Part shown: positions 33,957-43,259 of the stretch, in pieces
Layout: the number at the start of each line of letters is the position of its first letter
Position numbering within the stretch: the first letter of the stretch is position 1
From: Bellilinea sp040754815
Lineage (GTDB): Bacteria > Chloroflexota > Anaerolineae > Anaerolineales > Anaerolineaceae
DNA length: 64,000 nt
NCBI GenBank assembly: GCA_040754815.1
Contig: JBFMBX010000001.1
Span: 682,001 to 746,000 of the forward strand
Reading direction: 5' to 3'
Program-made: the position numbers and the translations under genes
The notes under the pieces: model-generated
The model's input: only the letters and a program-made list of their open reading frames with translations
What the model was told of the DNA's origin: nothing
Database searches by the model: none

Positions 33957-36900
33957 ATGTCCGAACCGCTCGATTTTCAAACCATTATCATGAATCTGCA
34001 GCGCTTTTGGGCCGAGCAGGGCTGCCTGATCTGGCAGCCGTATTACACGCAAGTCGGGGCCGGCACCTATAACCCGGCCACATTTCTGCGCGTGCTGGGA
34101 CCGGAGCCATGGAAAGTCGCCTATGTGGAACCTTCCGTCCGGCCGGATGATGGCCGCTACGGTGAAAACCCCAACCGCTTGCAGCAGCATTACCAGTTTC
34201 AGGTCATTCTCAAACCAGACCCCGGCAACCCGCAGGAAATTTACCTGCAATCCTTGCAGGCGCTGGGAATTGACCCCCGCCAGCATGACATCCGCTTTGT
34301 GGAGGATAACTGGGAATCGCCCGCGCTGGGCGCGTGGGGGCTGGGCTGGGAAGTCTGGCTGGATGGTCAGGAAATCACTCAGTTCACCTACTTCCAGCAA
34401 GCGGGCGGCATTGTACTCGATCCCGTCTCGGTGGAAATCACCTACGGTCTGGAACGCATTGCCATGGCGCTGCAAAAAGTGCGCAACTTCCGCGATATTC
34501 GCTGGAATGCAGAGCGCACCTACGGGGATGTGAACCTGCAAGGCGAGCAGGAACACAGCAAATACTACTTTGAGATTGCCGATGTGGAGCGGGCGCGTCA
34601 GATGATGAGCCTGTTCGAGGCCGAGGCACTCAACGCACTGGAACAGGGTCTGGTGCTCCCCGCTCACGATTACGTGCTGAAATGCTCGCACACCTTCAAT
34701 ATTCTGGATACCCGCGGCGCAGTGGGCGTTACCGAACGTGCGGCCATGTTTGCCCGCATGCGCGACCTTTCCGCAAAAGTGGCGCGTGCCTATCTGGAAC
34801 AGCGCGAACGGCTCGGTTTCCCCATGTTATCGGGCAGCGGGGCACAGCCCGCCGCGAGCATGAAGTCCGCCCTCCCCGGCCCAGCGGCTTCGAACCTCAC
34901 CAGCGGCAGCCTGCTTTTCGAAATCGGCAGCGAGGAACTGCCCGCCGCCGATTTGCAGGATGCCCTGCAACAATTAGAACAGCGCGTGCCGCAACTGCTG
35001 GATGAATTACGCCTGACGCATGGAAGCATCAAAATCGCCGGTACTCCCCGCCGTCTGACGGTGATTGTGGAAAATCTGGCTGCGCGGCAGTCCGACCGCG
35101 AAACCATCGTCAAAGGGCCGCCGGCGCAGCGTGCCTTTGATGCCGCCGGAAATCCCACCCCCGCCGCCGTGGGTTTTGCCCGCAGCCGCGGTATTGAAGT
35201 CAATCAGCTTCAAGTCATGGAAATGGACGGCGGTCAGTATGTCGTGGCGCGCGTCTATGAAAGCGGAAAACCGGCAGTAGAGGTGCTGGCATCGGCTTTG
35301 CCGCAACTGATCGCCTCGCTCAGTTTCACCAAATCCATGCGCTGGAACCAGTCCGGCGTGGCTTTTTCGCGCCCCATCCGCTGGCTGCTGGCTTTATTTG
35401 AAGATCAGGTCATTCCTTTCCAGTATGCCGCCTTGAACAGCGGCAATCAGACGCGCGGCCTGCGCTTCCGCCAGCCGGAATCGGTTGAGATTCACAGCGT
35501 AACTGCTTATCTGGATTTTCTCCACAGTCAGGGCATCTTACTCGATCCCGCCGAGCGCCGCGCCAGCATCCGCAGCCAGACCGAACAGCTGATTTCCGAA
35601 TGCGGCGGCGACCCCAGCCGACTGGACGAAGATCTGCTGAATGAGGTAACCGGATTGGTTGAAGCCCCTACGGCCATGCGCGGCTCATTCGATGAGGCAC
35701 ATCTCAAATTACCGGCCGAAGTGCTCATTTCGGTGATGAAAAAATACCAGCGCTACTTCCCGGTATATCAACAGGATGGCAGCCTGCTGCCGCATTTTAT
35801 CATCGTGCGCAATGGAGATGGTCAATATCAGGATGTGGTGGTGGACGGCAACGAACAGGTCATCCGCGCCCGCTTTGCCGATGCCGCCTTTTTCATTCAG
35901 GAAGACCTCAAACAGCCGCTGGAAGCCTTTTTGCCGCGCCTGAACACCCTCACTTTTCAGGTCAAACTGGGTTCCATGCTGGATAAGACCCGCCGCATCG
36001 AGCGGCTGGTGGATCAATTGATCCCGCTGCTCAAACTGGATGAGGATCAGGCGCGCGCCGCGCGGCGCGCTGCTCATCTTTGCAAAGCCGATCTGGTCAC
36101 CAACATGGTCATCGAAATGACCAGCCTGCAGGGGCTGATGGGACGGTATTACGCCCGGCACAGCGGTGAACCGCCGGAGGTTGCTCAGGCTATTTTCGAA
36201 TCGTACCTGCCGCGCTACGCCGGTGATGACTTCCCCCAGACGCCCGCCGGCCTGATTGTCGGTATGGCCGACCGCCTGGACACGCTGGCGGGGTTGTTCG
36301 CCGCCGGGCTGGCGCCTTCCGGCACCAAGGATCCCTTTGCCCAGCGGCGGGCTGCGCTGGGTCTCGTGCAGAACTTAATTCACTGGAACCTTGATTTTGA
36401 CCTTCGCACCGGCCTGAAAAGCGCCGCGGATGGGCTGCCCATTCCCGCCAGTGAAGAAAGCCTGCAAACCTGCCATGAATTCATCCTCGGCCGCCTGCAA
36501 AGTTATCTGCTGGAAGAAGGTTACCGCTACGATGTGGTGGCTGCCGTACTGGCAGAACAGGGCACGAATCCGGCAGCCGCCTTCCGCGCCGTTCAACAGT
36601 TACAGCAATGGGTACAGCGCGAGGACTGGCACCAGATTTTACCCGCTTACGCCCGCTGCGTGCGCATCACCCGCGATCAGAAGGAAACTTTCTCCATTCA
36701 ACCCGATGCGCTGACAGAAGAAGCCGAAAAAGCCCTGCTGAACGCCCTGCTGCAAGCCGAAACCACCCCCCGCCGCAACGGCGCGGTTGAGGATTTCTTC
36801 GCCGTTTTCCTGCCCATGATGCCGGTGATCAACCGTTTCTTCGATGAAGTACTGGTCATGTCCGAAGACCCCGTGCAGCGCGCCAACCGGCTAGGTATGC

Positions 36901-36962
36901 TGCAGCGCATTGCCGGTTTAGCGCGCGGTGTTGCCGATTTCTCGCGGCTGGAAGGGTTCTAA
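33957..36962 (+). CDS. glyS: Glycyl-tRNA synthetase, fused alpha and beta chains
   Basis: A 1001-residue protein joining the usual GlyQ and GlyS chains of the bacterial alpha2-beta2 enzyme. Residues 1-285 are the catalytic alpha chain (FQTIIMNLQRFWAEQGCLIW, class II motifs, LGWEVWLDGQEITQFTYFQQ). After a linker of about 30 residues (rich in Ala, Pro and Ser), residues about 318-1001 are the beta chain (LLFEIGSEELPA, then an HD-like domain and the C-terminal anticodon-binding helices). It attaches glycine to tRNA(Gly). The ATG at 33957 has TTGGAG upstream; two earlier in-frame ATGs lack one. It diverges from the SARP regulator gene. Confidence 0.95.
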   Translation: MSEPLDFQTIIMNLQRFWAEQGCLIWQPYYTQVGAGTYNPATFLRVLGPEPWKVAYVEPSVRPDDGRYGENPNRLQQHYQFQVILKPDPGNPQEIYLQSLQALGIDPRQHDIRFVEDNWESPALGAWGLGWEVWLDGQEITQFTYFQQAGGIVLDPVSVEITYGLERIAMALQKVRNFRDIRWNAERTYGDVNLQGEQEHSKYYFEIADVERARQMMSLFEAEALNALEQGLVLPAHDYVLKCSHTFNILDTRGAVGVTERAAMFARMRDLSAKVARAYLEQRERLGFPMLSGSGAQPAASMKSALPGPAASNLTSGSLLFEIGSEELPAADLQDALQQLEQRVPQLLDELRLTHGSIKIAGTPRRLTVIVENLAARQSDRETIVKGPPAQRAFDAAGNPTPAAVGFARSRGIEVNQLQVMEMDGGQYVVARVYESGKPAVEVLASALPQLIASLSFTKSMRWNQSGVAFSRPIRWLLALFEDQVIPFQYAALNSGNQTRGLRFRQPESVEIHSVTAYLDFLHSQGILLDPAERRASIRSQTEQLISECGGDPSRLDEDLLNEVTGLVEAPTAMRGSFDEAHLKLPAEVLISVMKKYQRYFPVYQQDGSLLPHFIIVRNGDGQYQDVVVDGNEQVIRARFADAAFFIQEDLKQPLEAFLPRLNTLTFQVKLGSMLDKTRRIERLVDQLIPLLKLDEDQARAARRAAHLCKADLVTNMVIEMTSLQGLMGRYYARHSGEPPEVAQAIFESYLPRYAGDDFPQTPAGLIVGMADRLDTLAGLFAAGLAPSGTKDPFAQRRAALGLVQNLIHWNLDFDLRTGLKSAADGLPIPASEESLQTCHEFILGRLQSYLLEEGYRYDVVAAVLAEQGTNPAAAFRAVQQLQQWVQREDWHQILPAYARCVRITRDQKETFSIQPDALTEEAEKALLNALLQAETTPRRNGAVEDFFAVFLPMMPVINRFFDEVLVMSEDPVQRANRLGMLQRIAGLARGVADFSRLEGF

Positions 36963-37034
36963 ACAATCTGCCGAAAACAAATAAAACCTGCGCCTTTTCT
37001 CTTCAACGGCAGAGAAAAGGCGCAGATTGTTTAA
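36961..37034. terminator. Bidirectional terminator between glyS and the Flp pilin gene
   Basis: A perfect 15-bp stem (36988-37002 with 37011-37025, loop TCAACGGC) is followed by ATTGTTTAA on the plus strand and by GTTTTATTTGTTTT on the minus strand. In addition 36961-36971 can pair with 37022-37032, giving a competing outer pairing with the 3' end of the stem. Confidence 0.85.
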
Positions 37035-37056
37035 ACGCCCCTCTTAAAACCAGATA

Positions 37057-37081
37057 AGCCCGAAGCATCATTCGGAAGGCT
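37057..37081 (-). terminator. Possible terminator of the Flp pilin gene
   Basis: On the minus strand AGCC-TT-CCGAA, loop, TTCGG-GCT forms an eight-bp stem with a bulge, followed by TATCTGGTTTTAA. It lies 31 bases after the pilin stop. The stem is imperfect. Confidence 0.45.
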
Positions 37082-37111
37082 CAAAATTTCAATTGACGGG
37101 CGAAATATGCG

Positions 37112-37252
37112 TCAGATGAGAGGGATGATATTACTGAACATGTTGCCAATGGCCGGCCCCAGCAATGCCAGAATGATGATCACCGCCAGCGCAACTAGCA
37201 TCATGATCAACGCATACTCAACCAGACCCTGACCTCCCTTTTCTCTTTTCAT
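37112..37252 (-). CDS. Flp/Fap-type (type IVb) pilin, orphan
   Basis: A 46-residue protein below usual gene-calling length. It has the short basic leader MKREKGGQG, the pilin motif G-x-x-L-V-E-Y-A-L at residues 9-15, and a hydrophobic helix to about residue 35. The Glu five residues after the processing Gly is the hallmark of Flp pilins, which a prepilin peptidase cleaves and assembles into tight-adherence pili. AAGGGAG lies five bases before the ATG. No other tad/flp genes are adjacent. It lies between convergent terminators and is divergent from dnaG. Confidence 0.82.
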   Translation of the reverse strand: MKREKGGQGLVEYALIMMLVALAVIIILALLGPAIGNMFSNIIPLI

Positions 37253-37362
37253 TTCGGCTCCCTTGAATGAGTGCAAAAAGGAAAAAAAGTTATACCTTTA
37301 TTATAAAGAATAAAACCCGACCGGGAATTAACAATTTTGCGGATATATCCTGTCCGTTTGCC

Positions 37363-37391
37363 TTAACCACAAGGGGATTCACCGTTAAAAT
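37363..37391 (+). promoter_or_regulatory. dnaG promoter, probably leaderless
   Basis: TTAACC and TAAAAT (37386-37391) are separated by 17 bases. Only six bases lie between the -10 box and the dnaG ATG at 37398, and no ribosome site is seen, so transcription is expected to begin at or next to the start codon. Confidence 0.5.
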
Positions 37392-37397
37392 CAAAGT

Positions 37398-39314
37398 ATG
37401 AGTGTGATAGATGAAGTCAAAGCGCGGCTCGATATTGTCGAAATCGTTTCCGAGACGGTCAAACTGCGCCGGACGGGTAAAAACTACATCGGCTTTTGCC
37501 CGTTCCATGCCAACACCCGCACACCGGCATTCGTGGTCTTCCCCGAATCCGGCACATGGCGTTGTTTTGGCCAGTGCAACGAAGGCGGCGATATCTTCCG
37601 TTTTGTGATGAAAAAGGAAGGCTGGGATTTCAGCGAAACGCTGCGCTATCTGGCCGGGCGGGCAGGGGTGATTCTGGAAGCGCCTTCACCCCAACAACAG
37701 GCTCAAGCCGAGGAAAACGAACGGCTGCGAACCCTGCTGGAAGAAGCCGTGCTTTATTACCGCCATCAACTGCTCAACACCCCCGCCGGCAAACAGGCCA
37801 TGGCCTACCTCCAGCAGCGCGGAATTCAGCCCGAAACAGCCGAAAAATTCGAACTGGGTTACGCCCCCGATGGCTGGGAAAACGGCTTGAATTACTTTAC
37901 CGCCAAGGGCTATTCTTTTGAAGAAATCCGCGAGGCAGGCCTGCTGACCGAACGCCCCGAAGGCGGTGGTTACGACCGCTTCCGCCACCGCATCATGTTC
38001 CCCATCCGCGATATGAGCGGAAAAATTTGCGGTTTTGGCGCCCGCATTTTGCGCCCGGAGGATCAACCCAAGTTCCTCAATTCTCCGCAAACACCCTTAT
38101 TTGATAAAGGAAAACTTTTATACGGCCTGCATCTGGCACGCAAAGCCATCCGCGCGCAGGATCAGGCGGTTATTGTCGAAGGCTATCTGGATGTGATTGC
38201 CCTGCATCAGGCCGGCTTCAACAATGCGGTTTCACCGATGGGTACCGCCTTGAGCGAAGATCAACTGCGTCTGCTCAAACGGTTTACCCGCCGCATTGTG
38301 CTGGCGCTGGATGCGGATGCCGCCGGCGAAAAAGCCACCCTGCGCGGGCTGGAAGTTGCCCGTCAGGCTTTTGATCATCAGGATGAAATCGTCTTCGATG
38401 CGCGCGGCTTGCTGCGCCACGAAGCCCGCCTGCAAGCCGATTTGCGAGTTACCACCCTGCCCGCCGGCAAAGACCCCGATGATGTTGTCCTCCACGACCC
38501 CGAAGAATGGAAACAGATTGTCGCCAATGCCAAACCGGTAGTCATTCATGTGATGGATTCGCTGGCCGCCAGCCGCGATACCGATGACCCCAAAGTGAAA
38601 AGCGAGATTGCCCGTCAGGTATTGACATTAATCAATGATGTGCCGGATGCTGTCGAAAGAGATACTTACCGCCAGCGGCTGGCACGCCTGCTGAAAATTG
38701 ATGAACGCGCCCTGCAAGCCATTTCTCCCGAAAGCGGCGGCACGTCTTTTCGCAAAATACCGCCTCGCCCCCGGCAGACTCGCCCCGAAAAACCCGCCCC
38801 CCTGCATGAAATTCAACCGGGTAAGCAGGCACAGGAGATGGAAAAACACTGCCTGAAACTGCTGGTGCGCAACCCCGAAGCCCTCTATACGCTGGATCGT
38901 CACTTGCAGGCAAACGGGTTGAGCCGTTTTGCCGCTCAGGATTTTGAATACGGCGCTCATCAGAGCATGGCAGCGCTTATTCTCCAATCGCTGGCACAGG
39001 ATCAAACAGAGCCAAAAAATTATCTGCAGCAAGCCTGCCCCGCCGACCTGCAGCCGCTGATGGAAGAATTGACCCAACCGCTCAAGTACGGCGAACCGAC
39101 TGCAAACCGCCACATGGAAGACCTGCTGCGGACTTTCCTGCTGCTGCGTTTGACGCGTGTCAACGAAAACATCCAGCAAATGCGCTTTTTACAGCAAGAG
39201 CTGCAGGAACAAAGCGCTTCGGCGGTGTCGCCGTATCTGGAACTTATCCCCGCTTACCTGCAGGCCCGCAATCGGCTGGAAAAAGCCCTTGCCAGTGTAG
39301 CCGAAGCGGAATAA
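37398..39314 (+). CDS. dnaG: DNA primase DnaG
   Basis: A 638-residue primase. The N-terminal zinc ribbon shows CPFH, then CFGQC about 23 residues later. The catalytic RNAP-like and TOPRIM core is marked by EGYLDVIALHQAGF, GTALSEDQL and LALDADAAGEKA. The C-terminus is the helicase-binding domain. It makes RNA primers at replication forks. Primase and the primary sigma factor often lie together; here rpoD follows directly. No Shine-Dalgarno site precedes the ATG, and a -10 box sits six bases upstream. Confidence 0.95.
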   Translation: MSVIDEVKARLDIVEIVSETVKLRRTGKNYIGFCPFHANTRTPAFVVFPESGTWRCFGQCNEGGDIFRFVMKKEGWDFSETLRYLAGRAGVILEAPSPQQQAQAEENERLRTLLEEAVLYYRHQLLNTPAGKQAMAYLQQRGIQPETAEKFELGYAPDGWENGLNYFTAKGYSFEEIREAGLLTERPEGGGYDRFRHRIMFPIRDMSGKICGFGARILRPEDQPKFLNSPQTPLFDKGKLLYGLHLARKAIRAQDQAVIVEGYLDVIALHQAGFNNAVSPMGTALSEDQLRLLKRFTRRIVLALDADAAGEKATLRGLEVARQAFDHQDEIVFDARGLLRHEARLQADLRVTTLPAGKDPDDVVLHDPEEWKQIVANAKPVVIHVMDSLAASRDTDDPKVKSEIARQVLTLINDVPDAVERDTYRQRLARLLKIDERALQAISPESGGTSFRKIPPRPRQTRPEKPAPLHEIQPGKQAQEMEKHCLKLLVRNPEALYTLDRHLQANGLSRFAAQDFEYGAHQSMAALILQSLAQDQTEPKNYLQQACPADLQPLMEELTQPLKYGEPTANRHMEDLLRTFLLLRLTRVNENIQQMRFLQQELQEQSASAVSPYLELIPAYLQARNRLEKALASVAEAE

Positions 39315-39339
39315 AAAAAGTGATCTTAAATTTTTATGG

Positions 39340-39345
39340 TATATT
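39340..39345 (+). promoter_or_regulatory. -10 box next to the rpoD start
   Basis: TATATT ends seven bases before the rpoD ATG at 39353, and no ribosome site is present between dnaG and rpoD. This again suggests a leaderless transcript. The -35 region is not clear. Confidence 0.4.
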
Positions 39346-39352
39346 ATTAACC

Positions 39353-40996
39353 ATGACCCCAGCACCCAAAAAACCTTCTTCCCCTTCATCTTCCAGCGGT
39401 AAAAAGCGCCCTGCAAAAAGCCGCAGCGAGGCAAAATCAACCGAACACGAGCGTCTTGATCCGCTGAGCATCCCCTCGCCAGCCGCTCTGAATAACAGCG
39501 ACGCCGGTTTGCCATTGAACGACGACATCGAGGAGGTGCTGCCGCTTATTCCGGCCGATGAGTGGGTAGAAGCCGAAGTGCCTTTGGAAGATCCGCTGGA
39601 AATTCTAGAAGATCCGGCCTTAGCCATCGAACTGTCGGAAGACCCGGTACGCCTGTACCTGAAAGAAATCGGCCAGATCAATTTACTGGATGCCGACAGT
39701 GAATTTCGTCTGGCAGCGCGAATTGAAGCCAAAGAATACCTTGAAACGCTCCAGCGGCATCTGGATGGCAAAATTCAAACCGCCGACCCCAATTTACAGT
39801 TATATCTTGCCATTGTCGAAGATCTTTACACCTCATGGGAACGGTTCAAACAGGATGTCAACCGCCTGAGCAATGAGGAAGTTCCCGATCTGAGTCTGAT
39901 TCTGCTGGAAGCGCAGGCGCTGCGCCAGTCATGGCAGTCCGATAGTCCTTCCTACATGCGCTCGTTTCTCGATAACGGCCTGTGGGGAAAAGACACCCTG
40001 TGGGATGGACTGGTGCGCAACGCCTTTACCCTTTACCTTTGCCTCTACCTCTTGCCTTCTGAGGTAGCCCAAGACCTTTTTGCCATTCTGCAAAAAGGGG
40101 AAGATTTACCGGGCATTGATTTCTTCGAAGCACGCTTAACCAGGTACAACCTTGATCAGGAAATCAAGCAAATTCACGCTCTGGCAGAAGAGGCCAATCA
40201 GACTCTCATCCGCGCCAATCTGCGGTTGGTGGTCAGCATCGCCAAGCGTTACCTTGGGCGGGGCATCACCTTCCTTGACCTGATTCAAGAAGGTAATTTG
40301 GGTTTGCTGCGGGCGGTCAACAAGTTCGATCCAACGCGCGGTTTCAAGTTCAGTACCTATGCCACGTGGTGGATTCGCCAGTCCATCAGCCGCTATATTG
40401 CCGAACAGGCCCGCACCATTCGCATCCCCGTGCATCTCTTTGAGGCAATCACCCGCTTGCTGCGCGTACAACGCACGCTGATTCAGAAGCTGGGGCGCGA
40501 GCCAACCAATGAAGAACTGGCTTTGGAAGGCGGTTTCCTCAGCGAAGAAGACGTCCGACTGATCAAAAAAGCACAGGCGGCAAATCTGCCGCTCGACCCC
40601 GAAGTGCAACGCCGCTGGAACTGGGCAGCAGCCAAAGTGCAGCGCATTTTACAATCCGCCGAAGAGCCGGTATCGCTGGAACGGCCGGTCGGTGATGAAG
40701 ACAGCAGCCAGTTAGGTGATTTTATTGAGGATGACGATGCTCTCGAACCGATGGATGCCGCTGCCCGCGAGATGCTGCGCGAACAGGTGCAAAATGCGCT
40801 GGGGGCGCTTTCGGAACGTGAGCGGCAGGTGCTGGAACTCCGCTTTGGCTTGATTGACGGCAAAGACCACACTCTGGAAGAGGTCAGCCGCTATTTCAAT
40901 GTCACCCGCGAACGAATTCGCCAGATCGAAGCCAAAGCCCTGCGCAAACTGCGTCACCCCACCCGCAGCCGCCACCTGCGTGAATATCTCTCCTGA
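39353..40996 (+). CDS. rpoD: Primary RNA polymerase sigma factor (RpoD/SigA)
   Basis: A 547-residue group 1 sigma-70 factor. Region 1.2 is DPVRLYLKEIGQINLL (about residue 95-110), followed by about 160 poorly conserved residues. Region 2 includes NLRLVVSIAKRYLGRG, the -10-contacting TYATWWIRQSISRYIAEQ and the helix after it; region 4 has VTRERIRQIEAKALRKLR for the -35 box. It directs housekeeping transcription. The first 90 residues are acidic and rich in Ser, Lys and Pro. The ATG at 39353 is chosen over one 11 codons upstream because the region between holds the -10 box. Confidence 0.93.
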   Translation: MTPAPKKPSSPSSSSGKKRPAKSRSEAKSTEHERLDPLSIPSPAALNNSDAGLPLNDDIEEVLPLIPADEWVEAEVPLEDPLEILEDPALAIELSEDPVRLYLKEIGQINLLDADSEFRLAARIEAKEYLETLQRHLDGKIQTADPNLQLYLAIVEDLYTSWERFKQDVNRLSNEEVPDLSLILLEAQALRQSWQSDSPSYMRSFLDNGLWGKDTLWDGLVRNAFTLYLCLYLLPSEVAQDLFAILQKGEDLPGIDFFEARLTRYNLDQEIKQIHALAEEANQTLIRANLRLVVSIAKRYLGRGITFLDLIQEGNLGLLRAVNKFDPTRGFKFSTYATWWIRQSISRYIAEQARTIRIPVHLFEAITRLLRVQRTLIQKLGREPTNEELALEGGFLSEEDVRLIKKAQAANLPLDPEVQRRWNWAAAKVQRILQSAEEPVSLERPVGDEDSSQLGDFIEDDDALEPMDAAAREMLREQVQNALGALSERERQVLELRFGLIDGKDHTLEEVSRYFNVTRERIRQIEAKALRKLRHPTRSRHLREYLS

Positions 40997-41015
40997 CCCT
41001 TTCTGTCGAGGATCA

Positions 41016-43250
41016 ATGCCCGCCCAGCGCGTCCTCATCGTTCAGCAGCAAGCACAAGCCGCCCAATCGCTGACCCGTTTCTTTCGCGGACGCGGCGATC
41101 AGGTTTGGGAGGCGTGGGAACTGGCTCAGGCAGAGGCACTTTTCAAGCAAATCAAGGCCGATCTCATCCTCCTCGATCTGCACTTCCCCGGCGATGGCTG
41201 GCTGGAATTTCTGCGCAACGCCCAGACAGTCAATCCCAAAGTCAAAGTCATTCTAACCAATCAATACCCCGACCTCCAGCGCGAAATGCTGGCAAAATCG
41301 CATGGGTTTCACATCTTCCTGCGCCAGCCGTTTCAGGCACGCTGGATCGAGCAGGCGATTCGCCGTCTGCAATCCATTGATGCACCCACCCAGCCGCGTC
41401 AGCAAACTTCCGCACCTGCCATCCCGGCTGGCCAGCCGCCGGCCGTCAAAGTGCCTGTCCGCCTTAAAATCACCCTGCCTTATCTGATTCTGGCTTTGTT
41501 ATTTGCGCTGGCATCGGCTTACATTGTCACGCAGGTGGTGATCGAATCGGTGCAGGACCGTTTTTTCAATCAACTGGTCGCCTCAGGCCGCCAGACCACC
41601 GACTGGATGGTGCGTGAGGAAGACCGCCTGCTGGCCACCCTGCGGTTGATTGCCAACACGCAAGGCGTTGCCGAAGCCGTACAGGTTGGTGATGCCGAGC
41701 AATTGCGCCTGCTTACTTTGCCGCTGGCAGTCAACAATAACGAAGAAGCCATTGAAATTCTGGATACGCAGGGCGTGACCGTATTTTCGGCACGCCGCCC
41801 GGCGGGTGCGCCACGCGGTGAATATACCTTCACCCGCGCCGATCCCTTCTTCAGTCAGCAGGAATTTGTGCAGCGGGTATTGCGTCGCGAACAGGACGAG
41901 CGCGGTGATAAATTTGCCGCTTTTGTGCAGGCGCCGTGGGGCAATTATTTCTACATCAGCGGCCCAATCCTGAATGCGCAGGGACAATTGAGCGGCGTGG
42001 TGCTGGTCGGTAAATCGGCCGATTCGCTGGTGCGGGAAATGAAACTGGACACCCTCAGCGATACCACCCTTTACACGCTTACCGGCAACCCCGTTTCTTC
42101 GACCTTCCCCGATTTTCAACCAACCCTCGATGCTGCGCTGGCCGTGGAAGTGATCAACGCCCAGGATCAGGCCAGTAAATCGCGCCCCCTGAATATCAAC
42201 GGCGTCAATTACACCGAACTGCTCGGCCCGTGGGAAGCCCGCAGCGGCGAAGATCTCGGCCTGCTGGGGGTGGCACTTCCTCAGGCTTTTCTAGTGCGCA
42301 CCAGTCAGATCACCCGTTTGCAGGTCTTTCTGCTGATCACCATTTCCATTTTGCTGGTCATTCTGGTGGGCATTTATCTGGCCAATCTGATCACCCGTCC
42401 GCTTCTGCGGCTGGTGCGTGCTACTTCTCAGGTGGCGCAGGGTAATCTGGGCGTGAAAGTCAGCGTGGATGGCAACGACGAGCTTTCCGTTCTGGCACAT
42501 GCCTTCAATACGATGATTGCCGGTCTGCAGGAAGGTTTCATCTACCGCGATTTACTGGGACGCACCGTTTCACCGGAGGTGCGCGAACAACTGCGCCAGA
42601 CCTTCGGCTCGGGCAATGTCCGGCTGGAAGGTCAACAGGCGGTTGCCACCGTGCTGATCAGCGATATTCGCGGCTTCACCACACTGAGCGAACAGGCCGA
42701 TCCGGCGCGCGTAATGAACTGGCTGAACGAATATTTCGACCGCATCGTGCCGATCATCGTCAAACACGGTGGGGTGGTCAATAAATTCGATGGCGACGCC
42801 ATGCTGGCGTTCTTTGGAATTCTGCCGCGCATGCTCAGCCCAAAAAAGAGCGCGCTGGCTGCCTGTCAGGCGGCTGTGGAAATGGTGGCCGCCATTGACG
42901 AACTGAACCGCATCCGCGAAGAGCGCGGCGATCCGCCGCTGATTACCGGCATCGGCATCAACACCGGCGTGGTCATTGCCGGCGGGCTGGGCGCAAAAGA
43001 CCGCCTGCACTACACCATCATTGGCGATACGGTCAACACCGCTCAGCGGCTGGAATCGCTCACCCGTGAGTTAATCAATGGAACGGGTGCGGTCATCGGT
43101 CATGCCACCTACACCGCACTCGAGGAAAACCAGCGCCAGTTCAGCCTTGAACCGCTGGGTTTGCACTCCGTGAAGGGTAAACTGGAAAGGGTGATGGTTT
43201 ACCGGCTTTCCGCGGCCCGTGAAATTCCCCAACTGGAAGTAACACTCTAG
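41016..43250 (+). CDS. Membrane adenylate/guanylate cyclase with pseudo-receiver
   Basis: A 744-residue protein. Residues 1-120 fold like a receiver but read VLIVQQQ where the acidic pair is expected and FLRQPF where the Lys switch is expected; the phospho-acceptor position (LLDLHFP) is kept. A first helix (about 155-180), an extracytoplasmic sensor domain (about 180-425), a second helix (about 430-455), HAMP (about 455-510) and a class III cyclase (about 540-735) follow. Cyclase marks are ISDIRGFT, KFDGDAMLAFFG and GDTVNTAQRLE. It makes cAMP or cGMP. The ATG at 41016 has GAGG nearby; it begins 20 bases after rpoD. Confidence 0.85.
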   Translation: MPAQRVLIVQQQAQAAQSLTRFFRGRGDQVWEAWELAQAEALFKQIKADLILLDLHFPGDGWLEFLRNAQTVNPKVKVILTNQYPDLQREMLAKSHGFHIFLRQPFQARWIEQAIRRLQSIDAPTQPRQQTSAPAIPAGQPPAVKVPVRLKITLPYLILALLFALASAYIVTQVVIESVQDRFFNQLVASGRQTTDWMVREEDRLLATLRLIANTQGVAEAVQVGDAEQLRLLTLPLAVNNNEEAIEILDTQGVTVFSARRPAGAPRGEYTFTRADPFFSQQEFVQRVLRREQDERGDKFAAFVQAPWGNYFYISGPILNAQGQLSGVVLVGKSADSLVREMKLDTLSDTTLYTLTGNPVSSTFPDFQPTLDAALAVEVINAQDQASKSRPLNINGVNYTELLGPWEARSGEDLGLLGVALPQAFLVRTSQITRLQVFLLITISILLVILVGIYLANLITRPLLRLVRATSQVAQGNLGVKVSVDGNDELSVLAHAFNTMIAGLQEGFIYRDLLGRTVSPEVREQLRQTFGSGNVRLEGQQAVATVLISDIRGFTTLSEQADPARVMNWLNEYFDRIVPIIVKHGGVVNKFDGDAMLAFFGILPRMLSPKKSALAACQAAVEMVAAIDELNRIREERGDPPLITGIGINTGVVIAGGLGAKDRLHYTIIGDTVNTAQRLESLTRELINGTGAVIGHATYTALEENQRQFSLEPLGLHSVKGKLERVMVYRLSAAREIPQLEVTL

Positions 43251-43259
43251 GAAAACCCA

